Shown one piece after another: positions 37,001 to 48,273 of a stretch of DNA of 64,000 nt. The translations under genes were made by a program, and so were the position numbers. The notes under the pieces are model-generated. The model saw only the letters and a list, made by a program, of their open reading frames with translations, searched no databases and was not told the origin of the DNA. The stretch spans positions 1-64,000 of the forward strand of contig JAODUO010001178.1 of NCBI GenBank assembly GCA_025642075.2, read 5' to 3'. Each line of letters begins with the position of its first letter. Positions within the stretch are counted from its first letter, which is position 1. The DNA comes from Ridgeia piscesae (lineage: Eukaryota; Annelida; Polychaeta; Sabellida; Siboglinidae).

Positions 37001-40000
37001 TTGATCAGTCATTTGACAGTTGTGTCTGGGATGTCAGCAGGTTGGTCAGTCATTTGACAGTTGTTTCTGGGATGTCAGCAGGTTGGTCAGTCATTGAACA
37101 GTTGTCTCTGGGATGTCAGCAGGTTGGTCAGTCATTTGACAGTTGTCTCTGGGGTGTCAGCAGGTTTTATCAGTCATTGAACAGATGTCTCTGGGGTGTG
37201 AGCAGGTTGGTCAGTCATTTGACAGTTGTCTCTGAGATGTCAGCATGTTGGTCAGTCATTTGACAGTTGTTTCTGAGATGTCAGCAGGTTGGTCAGTCAT
37301 TTGACAGTTTTATCTGGGATGTCAGCAGGTTGGTCAGTCATTTGACAGTTGTTTCTGAGATGTCAGCAGGTTGGTCAGTCATTTGACAGTTTTATCTGGG
37401 ATGTCAGCAGGTTGGTCAGTCATTTGACAGTTGTCTCTGAGATATCAGCAGGTTGGTCAGTCATTTGACAGTTGTCTCTGGGATGTCAGCAGGTTGGTCA
37501 GTCATTGAACAGTTGTCTCTGGGATGTCAGCAGGTTGCTCAGTCATTTGACAGTTGTATCTAGGATGTCAGCAGGTTGGTCAGTCATTTGACAGTTGTCT
37601 CTGGGATGTCAGCAGGTTGGTCAGTCATTGAACAGTTGTCTCTGGGATGTCAGCAGGTTGGTCAGTCATTTGACAATTGTCTCTGGGACATCAGCAGGTT
37701 GATCAGTCATTTGACAGTTGTGTCTGGGATGTCAGCAGGTTAATCAGTCATTTGACAGTTGTGTCTGGGATGTCAGCAGGTTGGTCAGTCATTTGACAGT
37801 TGTGTCTGGGATGTCAGCAGGTTGGTCAGTAATTTGACAGTTGTGTCTGGGATGTCAGCAGGTTGGTCAGTCATTTGACAGTTGTGTCTGGGATGTCAGC
37901 AGGTTGGTCAGTAATTTGACAGTTGTGTCTGGGATGTCAGCAGGTTGATCAGTCATTTGACAGTTGTGTCTGGGATGTCAGCAGGTTGGTCAGTCATTTG
38001 ACAGTTGTCTCTGGGATGTCAGCAGGTTGGTTAGTCATTGAACAGTTGTCTCTGGGATGTCAGCAGGTTGGTCAGTCATTTGACAATTGTCTCTGGGACA
38101 TCAGCAGGTTGATCAGTCATTTGACAGTTGTGTCTGGGATGTCAGCAGGTTAATCAGTCATTTGACAGTTGTGTCTGGGATGTCAGCAGGTTGGTCAGTC
38201 ATTTGACAGTTGTGTCTGGGATGTCAGCAGGTTGGTCAGTCATTTGACAGTTGTGTCTGGGATGTCAGCAGGTTGGTCAGTAATTTGACAGTTGTGTCTG
38301 GGATGTCAGCAGGTTGGTCAGTCATTTGACAGTTGTGTCTGGGATGTCAGCAGGTTGGTCAGTAATTTGACAGTTGTGTCTGGGATGTCAGCAGGTTGAT
38401 CAGTCATTTGACAGTTGTGTCTGGGATGTCAGCAGGTTGATCAGTCATTTGACAGTTGTGTCTGGGATGTCAGCAGGTTGGTCAGTAATTTGACAGTTGT
38501 GTCTGGGATGTCAGCAGTTTGGTCAGTCATTTGACAGTTGTGTCTGGGATGTCAGCAGGTTGGTCAGTCATTTGACAGTTGTGTCTGGGATGTCAGCAGG
38601 TTGGTCAGTAATTTGACAGTTGTGTCTGGGATGTCAGCAGGTTGATCAGTCATTTGACAGTTGTGTCTGGGATGTCAGCAGGTTGATCAGTCATTTGACA
38701 GTTGTGTCTGGGATGTCAGCAGGTTGGTCAGTAATTTGACAGTTGTGTCTGGGATGTCAGCAGTTTGGTCAGTCATTTGACAGTTGTGTCTGGGATGTCA
38801 GCAGGTTGGTCAGTCATTTGACAGTTGTCTCTGGGATGTCAGCAGGTTGGTCAGTCATTGTACAGTTGTCTCTGGGATGTCAGCAGGTTGGTCAATCATT
38901 GCGCTTTACAGGTGTTTTATGATAACCGTGTTATAATATGTTTGATTGAAAACCCACCTATTCCTGGCTGTGTGGAGTGTAGGCACCTGTCAGTTTATTT
39001 AATTTTTATTAATGATTTATTTATTTACCTATTTATTTCTTGTACATGTTTTACACTAATTTTACCAAATGTCTTGCTGTATTATCAATATACCATTTAT
39101 TTTAATAATCATCTATAGCTAACTTATTTATTTGATCAGTTATTAGTATTACCTTTTTATAAAAAAAATTGTATTTCATTTACCTTAACAAATTTAATAT
39201 TATAATTCCATGATATATGTATACATATTCATGTACTGTGCCTCCGAAGGGATATCATCTATATTTATGGTGCTTTATAAAGCGTTATTATTATTATTAT
39301 TACTTATACTTTGCTCGTCTTCTTAATCTTTATGGATAAATGTCTAATTTTACAAAGTGAATTTAAAATTGTATTTAACTTATTTATTTTAGTGACTTAA
39401 TATTATTATATTAACTTATTTTAACATATTTATTTAACCTTTTTATTTAACTGATTTATTTAGCATATATGTGCATTTACATGGTTTATGTTGTTAGCGC
39501 CTTCAAGCTGATTTTGTGACCTGGAGAAATTGCGCTCTACGAATGTTTCCAAATAAATAATATTGTGTTGTCCTTCCATGCCAAGGGTCACTGCGCAAGA
39601 TTACATCAGTATCAGCTCTTCTGTACCCCCTCGGTACCAGCTCTTCTCTATCCCCTCTACCACCTCTTCTCTACCCCCTCAATACCAGCTTTTCTCTATC
39701 CCCTCGTTACCAGCTCTTCTCTACCCCCTCAGTACCAGCTCTTCTCTACCCCCTCGGTACCAGCTCTTCTCTACCCCCTCGGTACCAGCTCATGTCTACC
39801 CCTCAGTACCAGGTCTTCTGTACCCCTTGGTACCAGCTCTTCTATACCCCCTCAGTACCCTCTTCTCTTCTCTACCCGCTTTGTACCAGCTATTCTCTAG
39901 CCCCTCGGTTCCAGCTCTTCTCTACCCCCTCAGTACCAGCTCTTCTCTACCACCTCAGTACCAGCTTTTCTCTACCCCTCTGTACCAGCTCTTCGCTACC

Positions 40001-41212
40001 CCTTGGCACCAGCTCTTCTCCCCCCCTGTACCAGCTCTGCTCTATCCCCTCTACCAGCTCTTCTCTACCCCCTCAGTACCAGCTCTTCTCTACCCCCTCA
40101 GTACCAACTCTTCTCTACCCCCTCGGTACCAGCTCTACTCTACCCCTCTGTACCAGCTCTTCTTTACCCCCCCTCAGTACCAGGTCTTCTGTACACCTTG
40201 GTACCAGCTCTTCTCTATCCTCTTGGTACCACCTCTTCTCTACCCCCTCAGTACCAGCTCTTCTCTATCCCCTCGGTACCAGCTCTTCTCTACCATCTGT
40301 ACCAGCTCTTCTCTACCCCCTCAGTACCTGGTACTTCTATATCCCTTGGCACCAGCTCTTCTCAATCCTCAGTACCAGCTCTTCTCTACCCCCTCAACGA
40401 TATCGCCCACGAGGAGTGTGGTCTGCTTCCAGTCATATTTTGGGTGATTTCAGCCACACGCTGCTTGCATTACATACCATGTGAATCGTGAATGGGTTAT
40501 TTTATTGTGATTACCACTACTTGTATATGCATCTTCAAATTTGGGCGAATATTTGAACTGTTCCCACGGCCCGACGTCTGGCACTCGGTCAAGAGATTCC
40601 GGGTTTTAATTTGCTTACTTCTGTTTTGAACAGCGGGCGAGTTCATTCCTTCTACATTCACTCAATTGTATAATGCTTGCATTCCTATAGACACTGGATA
40701 TTTGTGTAATTCTGGCAGTAATTGCAGCATGGCTGAATGCTTCCCATTCCCAATGTGCTACGTCAGGGTAGTGTTTGATTAAACTGGCTTGCAACAACAA
40801 GTTACTTACTTATCCTCTTCGTCCCCAGTGGGACATAAGGCTACAACAACGTTCCTCCATACGGTCCTGTCTTTAGCCGCAGTCTGAGCCTCGCCCCATA
40901 TCTTGTAGCTTGTATATATATATATATATATATATAAATATACAATACAATAACACTTTATTGTCCCGGACCGGGAAATTCATTTTGCAACATTCGTCAT
41001 ACAAATATAAAATACAGGAGTAGAGAAGTATAAAAATACAGATAAATTCATTATTAAAACACTGTAAACATTTATCGTAATAAAATACAAGACTAATCTA
41101 TAATATAATTAAAAATTATAGTTATAATTGTAATTGTGGTCGACCTTTCACAGATAAAAGAAACAAAATACAACATAAACACAACGTCAGAGGTGCTTGT
41201 CATTGAGAAGTA

Positions 41213-41252
<40 letters not shown>

Positions 41253-43630
41253 TATGTACACATCTGTTGTTAGCATTACTTATCTTTACTTCCTGTTCTT
41301 TACACAGGTACGGTCCACGCAGTATGAAGGTCTACAAGGAGAACTTGCTCAAGCTGTTTGACCACTTCTCCAGAATCCTCCAGCCAGAGTGCCTCTTCAT
41401 CTGGACGACGGCCATGCCCATCGCAAAGACAGTCAAAGGAGGCGTCCTTGTTCCTGGACTCGAGTTAGTATCGCTTTATTTTCTACTGTCTCTAACTGTA
41501 CTTGTGTCATATATCACTCCTAGGCTGTTTGCAGATGGCGCCCAGCTTTGATGGATTAATTTGCCACCCTTTGGAAGAAAGATAAATTTTGTCTTCAGAG
41601 TTTGGCGTTACTTAATTAACGATTCTTTGTTGCCGATTTTAAGATTTGTACCATGTGATACGAAGGTATGCCCTCCCAAAATTGGAAACGTAGTCACGGG
41701 CGTAAATGCAGCTTTATCTTGGCCAGATTTTTGGCTGCATTTATTCCAATGAAATGGGTCACTCAACGATTGTAAGGTATTCATTTTATAGTTTCTGTTT
41801 CTTGTCTTTACTCATTTATACACATAATTCCATGGAAATGTTACTTGGCCATTTACGATAGTGTCATAAGATATCATATAGGTATAGGCTTACCTATCAT
41901 GCTCTTTCTACCCAACGACCATACAACTTAGTCTAATCTCGTACCCGGGAATCTTAGTTCATTTGTCTCACCAAATCTGTCCATGCTTAGAATAGGCCTG
42001 ACTGGCATGATAAATGTCTCAATTTCTCTGGTGTTCCATCAAAAATCTAGAATCAATTCCACATTACTTTAAAATGTCTGAAGCTATGGCTACATTTCCA
42101 GAACAAACCAAAGCTGAGGTTTAGAGTGGCCACGTTTTACAGGGTGAGAATTTTTTTTATATCAACGCATTCGGGCTAGAGATGAGGTTGAGTGAGAAAA
42201 CAACTTTGAAGAACAGACCTCTCAACACACCCAAAGTTTGTCGCATAGTGATAAATTGAAGAACTTGTCCATTTGATAGTCACGTGTTCAATAGTGAAGC
42301 TATTGATGTTCTATCCTATGAACGTTTTGGTTGATTTGGACTCACCAGATCCTAGAACAAATTCACCTTGACTGCCCAAGCGGCAACTATGAGCAACTCT
42401 AGTAATTTGCATAAATCCAAGATGCCCACTGTTCAGATCTTACACAAAAAACTTTAGAACCATTTGTCTTAGAATTATTTGTAGTACTTTAGAATCAATT
42501 CCTGATGTTAAATTTTCAGTTCAAGGTCAAGATAAGATGTTGAAGGTCGGTAAAAGTCAAAGTTGACCTCTCGGCGGACGACAAATGGAAACTTCTATTT
42601 TAGTTTATTCATGAATATAAATGAATAATCTTACAATATTTGACACAGTTATTCATGAGAAAAGTATTCAGTCATAATTTAAATTATTTGAAACACATAA
42701 TCACACGTGTTACACATAATGTATAATGCAAATATCATTACTTGTATTAGCATTCGGATTCTCTCTGATGGAAATTCTTGCATTAAGTAATTATGTAACA
42801 GTTCAGTTATATCATAGTGGGTAGAAGTTTGTCGCTGAATCCCTGAATGTATTATTCAAGATGCACAGCTTAAACCCCACCGTACAACGTCTAAATTATG
42901 GCATATCCGTAGCCATAGAAGACTGCGATGAAGGTTTGCTAATATGCGTTGAATCAGGACTGCTTGGAAGTGTGTGATTGATAATTCTACATTTAAATTT
43001 TAGATTTAAAATGTGTAAATTCCTCCCGCCAGGTTCCGCGAGGACCTTCTGCGCCTGGACGTCATCGAGGGCAACTTCTACGCGAAGCAGGCGGTGGTCG
43101 ACGCCGGCCATGACGTCCTTGACTTTCACTTTTACTTCCGCCACCACGTCAACCTGCGGGCGGCCGACGGCATCCACTGGAATGGCAAGGCCCACCGGCG
43201 CATGTCAAACCTCCTCTTCACGCACATCTGCGAGGCGTGGGGCATCGCCCTCCCTGGTCGACGCCAGCTTCAGCCGGTGAACTTCGACGGGACGATGTAC
43301 CAACCTCCGGGGCCCGAAGAGCGATACGGTGGGCCGATTGGTCGTGGGAACATCCAGTACAATCGCGACTACACATACGCGTCCGCCTCGAACCACCAGA
43401 GGGCGGCGAGTTGTGATCCGTCGTACCTGAGTGGCTCGCAACATAATATGATGAACTACGGAATCGGGCTTGTCGCAACCAATCTATTGTTGATTCGGGC
43501 GAGTCAGATGGCGTATGAGCAGGGACAGGGGAACCAATGGGGGAACAGCCAGCGTGGAGGGCAGCAACGATATCTGCCCCCAGGGTCAACCGGGCGATAT
43601 CATCCCTACCATGGCCGCAATAATTACTAG
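34088..43630 (+). CDS. PCED1: PC-esterase domain-containing protein 1 (PCED1/FAM113 family)
   Basis: Five exons: 34088-34163, 34701-34780, 35300-35523, 41308-41463 and 43033-43630, with matching phases (1, 0, 2, 2) and GT-AG borders. The ATG at 34088 has a good context and gives the family's short N-terminus before HNKFVVVIGDS, the GDS block holding the presumed nucleophile of the SGNH/GDSL-like fold. Exon 2 gives VYKDIVLMLQ, exon 3 YHLVRYYFVTG and DVIIMNSCLWDVSR, exon 4 YGPRSMKVYKENL and FIWTTAMP, and exon 5 DVLDFHFYFRHH and DGIHWN, the Asp-x-x-His block. This series matches human PCED1A/B in order. The C-terminus is a Gln/Gly/Asn/Tyr-rich tail ending at TAG 43628-43630. The family is PC-esterase-like; its substrate is not established. 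Intron 3 (5.8 kb) holds two minisatellites, one copied from the exon 3 border. Complete and apparently functional. Confidence 0.92.
35499..38896 (+). repeat. 41-bp minisatellite built from the PCED1 exon 3 splice donor, about 83 units
   Basis: Each unit is ACAGTTGTCTCTGGGATGTC AGCAG (the last 25 bases of exon 3, encoding SCLWDVSR) followed by GTTGGTCAGTCATTGA-type intron sequence (16 bases). The first unit is the real exon end. Units near the gene's 5' side mostly have CATTGAACAG or CATTGTACAG; those on the far side mostly have CATTTGACAGTTGTGTCTGG. Rare units carry CAGTTTGGTC, TTAATC or GGTGTGAGC. Long open frames across it arise because three units make 123 bases. Confidence 0.97.
39240..39305 (+). 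repeat. Retroelement-like 3' tail with (ATT)n
   Basis: GGTGCTTTATAAAGCGTTATTATT at 39269-39292 and short (ATT)n to 39302 resemble the tail at 15735-15845. It lies in PCED1 intron 3. The upstream 300 bases are AT-rich and show no coding domain. Confidence 0.45.
39600..40400 (+). repeat. 25-bp pyrimidine-CAG minisatellite in PCED1 intron 3, about 31 units
   Basis: The unit is a variant of CTCTTCTCTACCCCCTCAGTACCAG. On the transcribed strand each unit is a 17- to 19-base pyrimidine tract followed by CAG and then TACCAG, the layout of a 3' splice site. It is open in all three plus frames (up to 294 codons) because of its composition; I do not consider it coding. Confidence 0.95.
40910..41255. 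repeat. (TA)n tracts around a probable LINE 3' end, PCED1 intron 3
   Basis: (TA)n at 40914-40935 and 41212-41247. Between them ATAACACTTTATTGTCCCGG and GGAAATTCATTTTGCAAC (about 40950-40992) resemble the minus-orientation 3' terminus of L2-like LINEs (ACACTTTATTGTCCC type). No reverse-transcriptase domain follows, so it is a short truncated copy at most. Confidence 0.5.
41770..43020. other. PCED1 intron 4
   Basis: Introns 1, 2 and 4 contain no exon or recognisable repeat family that I can support. Intron 4 (41464-43032) is plain AT-rich DNA. Confidence 0.5.
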
Positions 43631-43761
43631 TCCTCGCAGTAATAGGACTAAACTACTGCCCAAACAATTGCGGGGACTGCACTTGCCTTCCACATATTTC
43701 AGTCACTGCTAACATGCCTTGAAGGTGGATGTTAGTCATCAGTATAATGTATCATGAGAGA

Positions 43762-43767
43762 AATAAA
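43762..43767 (+). terminator. PCED1 polyadenylation signal
   Basis: AATAAA lies 132 bases after the PCED1 stop codon, in a suitable position for a short 3' untranslated region. The 34-bp minisatellite begins within 100 bases of it. Confidence 0.6.
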
Positions 43768-43829
43768 TTGTCACAGTGGCATCACCTAGTGAGTTTAATG
43801 TATAGTAATGCACATTGAAGCAGCAATCG

Positions 43830-44630
43830 ATGTCGGAGCTGGTTAGCATGTTCTGTAATGTCACGGCTACCATGAGTCAGCATGTTGGATAATGTAACGG
43901 CTACCATGTATCAGCTTGTTGAGTAATATCATGGCTGTCATGTGTCAGCATGGTTGGTAATGTCCCAGCAACCACATGTCAGCATGGCACGGCTACCACG
44001 TGTCAGCATTGTGGTAATATCATAGCTACCACGTATCAGCATGGCATGGCTACCACGTGTCAGCATTGTAGGTAATGTCATGGCTACCACATGTCAGCAT
44101 GGCGGGTGCGTAATGTCCCAACAACCACATGTCAGCATGGCACGGCTACCATGTACGTGTCAGCATTGTGGGTAATGTTACAGCTACCACATGTCAGCAT
44201 GGTGGGTAATGTCACAGCTACCACGTGTCAGCATGGTGGGTAATGTCACAGCTACCATGTATCAACATGGTGGGTGATGTCACAGCTACCACGTGTCAGC
44301 ATGGTGGGTAATGTCACAGCTACCATGTATCAACATGGTGGGTGATGTCACAGCTACCACGTGTCAGCATGGTGGGTAATGTCACAGCTACCACGTGTCA
44401 GCATGGTGGGTAATGTCACAGCTACCACGTGTCAGCATGGTGGATAATGTCATGGCTACCATGTGTCAGCATGGTAGGTAATGTCATGCTACTATGTGTC
44501 AGCATGGTAGATAATGTCCCAGCAACCACATGTCAGCATGGCATGGCTACCATGTGTCAGCATTGTGGGTAATGTCACGGCTACCACATGTCAGCATGGT
44601 GGGTAATGTCACAACTACAATGTCACATAA
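43830..44630. repeat. 34-bp minisatellite just downstream of PCED1, about 23 units
   Basis: The unit is a variant of TGTCAGCATGGTGGGTAATG plus TCACAGCTACCACG. Units at the left are more diverged (insertions such as GCATGGCACGGCTACC); the central block (44190-44450) is nearly uniform. Not coding. Confidence 0.93.
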
Positions 44631-44639
44631 CGTCAGCCA

Positions 44640-45705
44640 AGTCTGTTAAAAACAGGCAACAATTAATTGTCCTAGATTGACTCTGAGTCATATATTTTTC
44701 TTAAAACCATTATTTTGAAAATGTTACTTTGTATTCATTTACATGGAAATGTGACAAGCTGACTCAAAATGTTTTTTAATGGTATGTTGAAATTGTTCAT
44801 GTTTTGGTATGCCAACATTCCAGAATTATGATATCATGTTAATATCTATAATAACAACAGCATGTGATGATCTAAAAATTATTTACATCAATTAATTTTC
44901 TCAAATGAATACTTTTTATTTTCCGATAACACTTCAATTTTGCATCATAATCTTGGTTTTCCAGATAACAAATTTGTTAATCATGAGCAGCTAGTCTGTG
45001 TGTGCAGTGAAGAGTTGTCAAGGTGTTATTGGAGACAAAATTAATCATGTTTGTATCATACAATTTTCTATTTTATGTCGTACCTAGAATATGTTTATAT
45101 TTTGGTATGGAACTATTGAATGTGTGTTGTGTACTTTGAGAAATTGAACTTTTGGTGCTGGTTTGGTTAATTTCCCTGCTTGCTGTTTGGTTCAATGTGT
45201 CAGAAATGTTCCTTAAAGTTCAGTAATATTTATTGGTTACTTTAATTTGTCATGTTTTTATACCAGGTTAGTTGTTTCACTCGCCAAGAATGCAGTGGGT
45301 ATATTATGTTTCAGTATATTAATTTATGTTGCAGTATTTTATCATTTACATATTTGGTTGGCGAGATTTGTTCAGTCACAGAGGATGAGTATTCTAGTCA
45401 TGTTGTACAGTTGTCATTGTTATCCTTTATACATGGCCGTATGGGCAACTAAAGTCGAACTGTATGTTGGGTCTGTTACTGTGTGTCAGCACTCACAGTT
45501 AAACATGTATGTATTAATTATGTTCAATATTTACATCAGCGTAATCCCATCTGGGGGATTATTTGAATCCGGGTGAGACGTTTTGTATTAAAGAAAAAAA
45601 TGTTTTATACGTCAGGCATTTAGATGAACCTACAACAACGTTGAATAATAAGTATGCAGTGCTGCAGAATATTTTCACACAATTATTTCACTACTAATTA
45701 ATACA
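44640..45705. other. AT-rich intergenic DNA
   Basis: I see no gene. A 109-codon open frame at 45247-45576 is hydrophobic and AT-rich, with no recognisable domain or splice context. Confidence 0.4.
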
Positions 45706-45710
45706 TGAAC

Positions 45711-47668
45711 CAGAGATGGAGTGAGTACAATACAAATGTACTCGAGTATGAGTACGATTACTTTGAACATGCACGAGTACGAGTACTCAGAAAACAAAAG
45801 TACTCGAGTACGAGTACGATTACTTTACAATATACTCGAGTACGAGTACGAGTACGAGTACGATTACTTTACAATATAAGCATGATTACTTTCATGATTA
45901 CTTTAATGAATATCCTATTTCTAACATAAAGGCGACTTTCATGGAATCCCTAGGTGTCATTCTTGTTCTGTTGTTGTGTCACTAATGTTCTAACTGATTA
46001 CTGCTATCCACTATCCAGGTGTTATTGTTATTAATAATTAGATGACTTTCTCAGGTATTGGATGAATCATTTAATGCTGGATTAATAATTTAATTTATGG
46101 TTTCTGAATCAAATACAAATAGGACACATTTAAAAATTTCAAATACATATGATCAAATACATTACAATAACAACACTTCAAAACCAGGGGGGCATATTCA
46201 AAAGAGTAGTATATCAGATGGGTCCAGACATGGGGTCAAATACATTTGTATTTGAAAGTATTTAAATACTTTTTTAAATATTTGTATTTGATGTTTAGGA
46301 ATTAAAAGTATTTGTATTTAAATACTTTCCTAAAGTATTTGACTTGTTCAGATATTTGATTGAAATACATTGTCAGTATCAACATTTCTTTTTCACTGTC
46401 ACATGTAATGCCTGCCAAACTGATTACCTTAATGCACTGCAACTTCACCCAACAGTGCTAATTACTGATGAAGTCACTTAATGGCAGGCTTCCCCCTGGC
46501 CCTGCAGTGACCACAACTTGTGTTTGCTCAGCCAGAGGATGGACCTAACAGTGACCATAGGTCAATATCCCCTTTTGTTCTTTAGTCAGGGTTCAATTTG
46601 GCACCAGGTTATTCTGGTTTCCTGGCTGACTTTGAAGTTGAGCCTTTTTCACACAACATCCTAGCAATGATTAGCAGTGTCTCTTCTGAGGGCAACATAG
46701 GCGTTATATTATTATGGACCTCCTGGCGTAACATACAAACAATATATTTTGGCCTTTACCTCTTTCAGTCAGTTGTCACTGTGATGCAGTTAGCAATAAC
46801 AATACTCCCTAGCACTGGTCTGCCTGTCATCATATGAGCAAAACACTAATTATGCCTATAAACAAGATGTCTCAATATATGTGTTGCTTTTCTTTTACCT
46901 ACATAGTAATACAAAATGAAAAGTATTTGAAAAATATATGAACAAGTATTTGAAATACTTATTTTTATATTTAAAAAGTATTTGTAATGCCTCAAGAATA
47001 TTTGTATTTAAATACATTTCAATGTATTTGACCCCATGTATGGATGGGACAAACACAGAATGGTTGTGGATTTAGACAGGTTTACAGTTTGCACTTTAAT
47101 TAAACATGATAGACAGGGACTTAGCAGCTAACCGCCCAGACCCAGTCAGGATTCTGGATGTTGGAAATATGACCAGTCATTCACACCAAACTGACAGAGC
47201 AAACAGTACAGGTGGGGCATATGGCCTGGCGTCTAAAATTACAAAGCAAGATATTAGGGGATGCTTATCTCCTGCAGTGCTTCCCATGGACTGTCACAAT
47301 ATAACTTGTACTTTGTACTAAGTAGGAGGGTGAGGAGATGTTGCTTCTCTGGGAAGAGAAGATATTAATTAGAGAAATCTGACTGAATATTTAACTGAAA
47401 TGCTCAACAGTAATAGAAAATGAATACCTTGATTATTATTACATTTATTAGATTACTTCTAATATTACCATTTTTTCTGTCTAATATATTTGCTTGCAAC
47501 TGTTCATATGAAAAAAAATGTAATCGTGAGAAGTAATCGCGAGTACGATTACTTTGGTAATGTACTCGAGTACGAGTATGATTACTTTCCTTCGTACTCG
47601 AGTACGAGTACGAGTGAGTACTCAAAAAGTACTCGTACTCGAGTATGAGTACAAGTACACGAGTACTG
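45711..47668. mobile_element. hAT-like element with GTACTCGAGTACGAGTA subterminal repeats
   Basis: The left end is CAGAGATGGAGTGAGTAC (45711) and the right end CACGAGTACTG (to 47668), so the two share the CAG/CTG termini. Flanks are ACATGAAC (45703-45710) and ACATGAAT (47669-47676), a 7/8 target duplication. Both subterminal regions (45720-45880 and 47535-47665) are built from TACTCGAGTACGAGTA-type repeats. No transposase. A second hAT-like element is inserted inside at 46225. Confidence 0.75.
46225..47042. mobile_element. Nested hAT-like MITE (818 bp)
   Basis: The left end CAGACATGGGGTCAAATACA and the right end (inverted) CATACATGGGGTCAAATACA agree at all but one base. Flanks are GATGGGTC (46217-46224) and GATGGGAC (47043-47050), a 7/8 target duplication. 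Subterminal DNA is made of AAATACTTTTAAATATTTGTA-like repeats. A GC-richer core at 46380-46850 has no transposase. It lies inside the 45711-47668 element and so is younger. Confidence 0.85.
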
Positions 47669-47679
47669 ACATGAATATG

Positions 47680-48270
47680 CGGTAGTAAAGATCGTAATGA
47701 AAAACCAAAAGTACTTATTCGGCACCAACATAACTTGAAATTATAAATTTATCCACGATGTCATAAACTAAATCCACATTTAACATGTGCATGCATATGC
47801 TTACAGATATGCTCAATAAATAATACAGTAAACACACACACAAACACAACTATGTATAATATAACACGGGGATATATATACTATACACATGGATCTAATT
47901 TGACCCTCAGCGTTTATTAAATTTGTCCAAAAAAAATGCATATTGCTAGGCGAAAGTTATAAATTCTGTTCAAATTCGTAAATTCATGGTTATATAATTT
48001 ATGGTCTTACCAAACATCTACATGCCATTCAAATAAACTGACATTGTGTTTTCGTGAAATTATATACACATACACTCACTTTGTGGGCTGCGGTATATTA
48101 TATATTTTGGATTGGACCTAAAATATATATCTAAGGACATCTACTGTATTCCGAGATCGGACATAACAGCAGTTACTTAATCCGGCACTGCATGCATACA
48201 CGCTGCATACACAGATAATGTCAGGTAGAGAAAAGGCCACTGCGTTGCCTTGGTTTGTCATTGTGCTAAA
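47680..48270. other. AT-rich DNA upstream of a promoter-like block
   Basis: No exon or repeat family is recognised. Confidence 0.35.
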
Positions 48271-48273
48271 CAG

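Noticed and set aside
35842..37263. Tandem 41-residue repeat protein frames (up to 199 codons) on the plus strand
   Set aside because: They are the 41-bp array read in three frames. Only the part continuous with exon 3 (to 35783) has a plausible link to a transcript.
35499..38896. CRISPR-like array
   Set aside because: Regular repeats, but with no unique spacers: the entire 41-bp unit is conserved, and this is eukaryotic DNA. The same applies to the 22-, 25-, 34-, 35- and 45-bp arrays.
39563..40484. Open frames of 294, 230 and 162 codons in three plus frames
   Set aside because: They cross the 25-bp pyrimidine-rich minisatellite in PCED1 intron 3. All three frames are open because the unit has almost no stop triplets; the products are low-complexity Ser/Pro/Leu/Tyr repeats.
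45247..45576. 109-codon hydrophobic open frame
   Set aside because: It is AT-rich with no recognised domain, signal or splice context, and its length is possible by chance in this composition.
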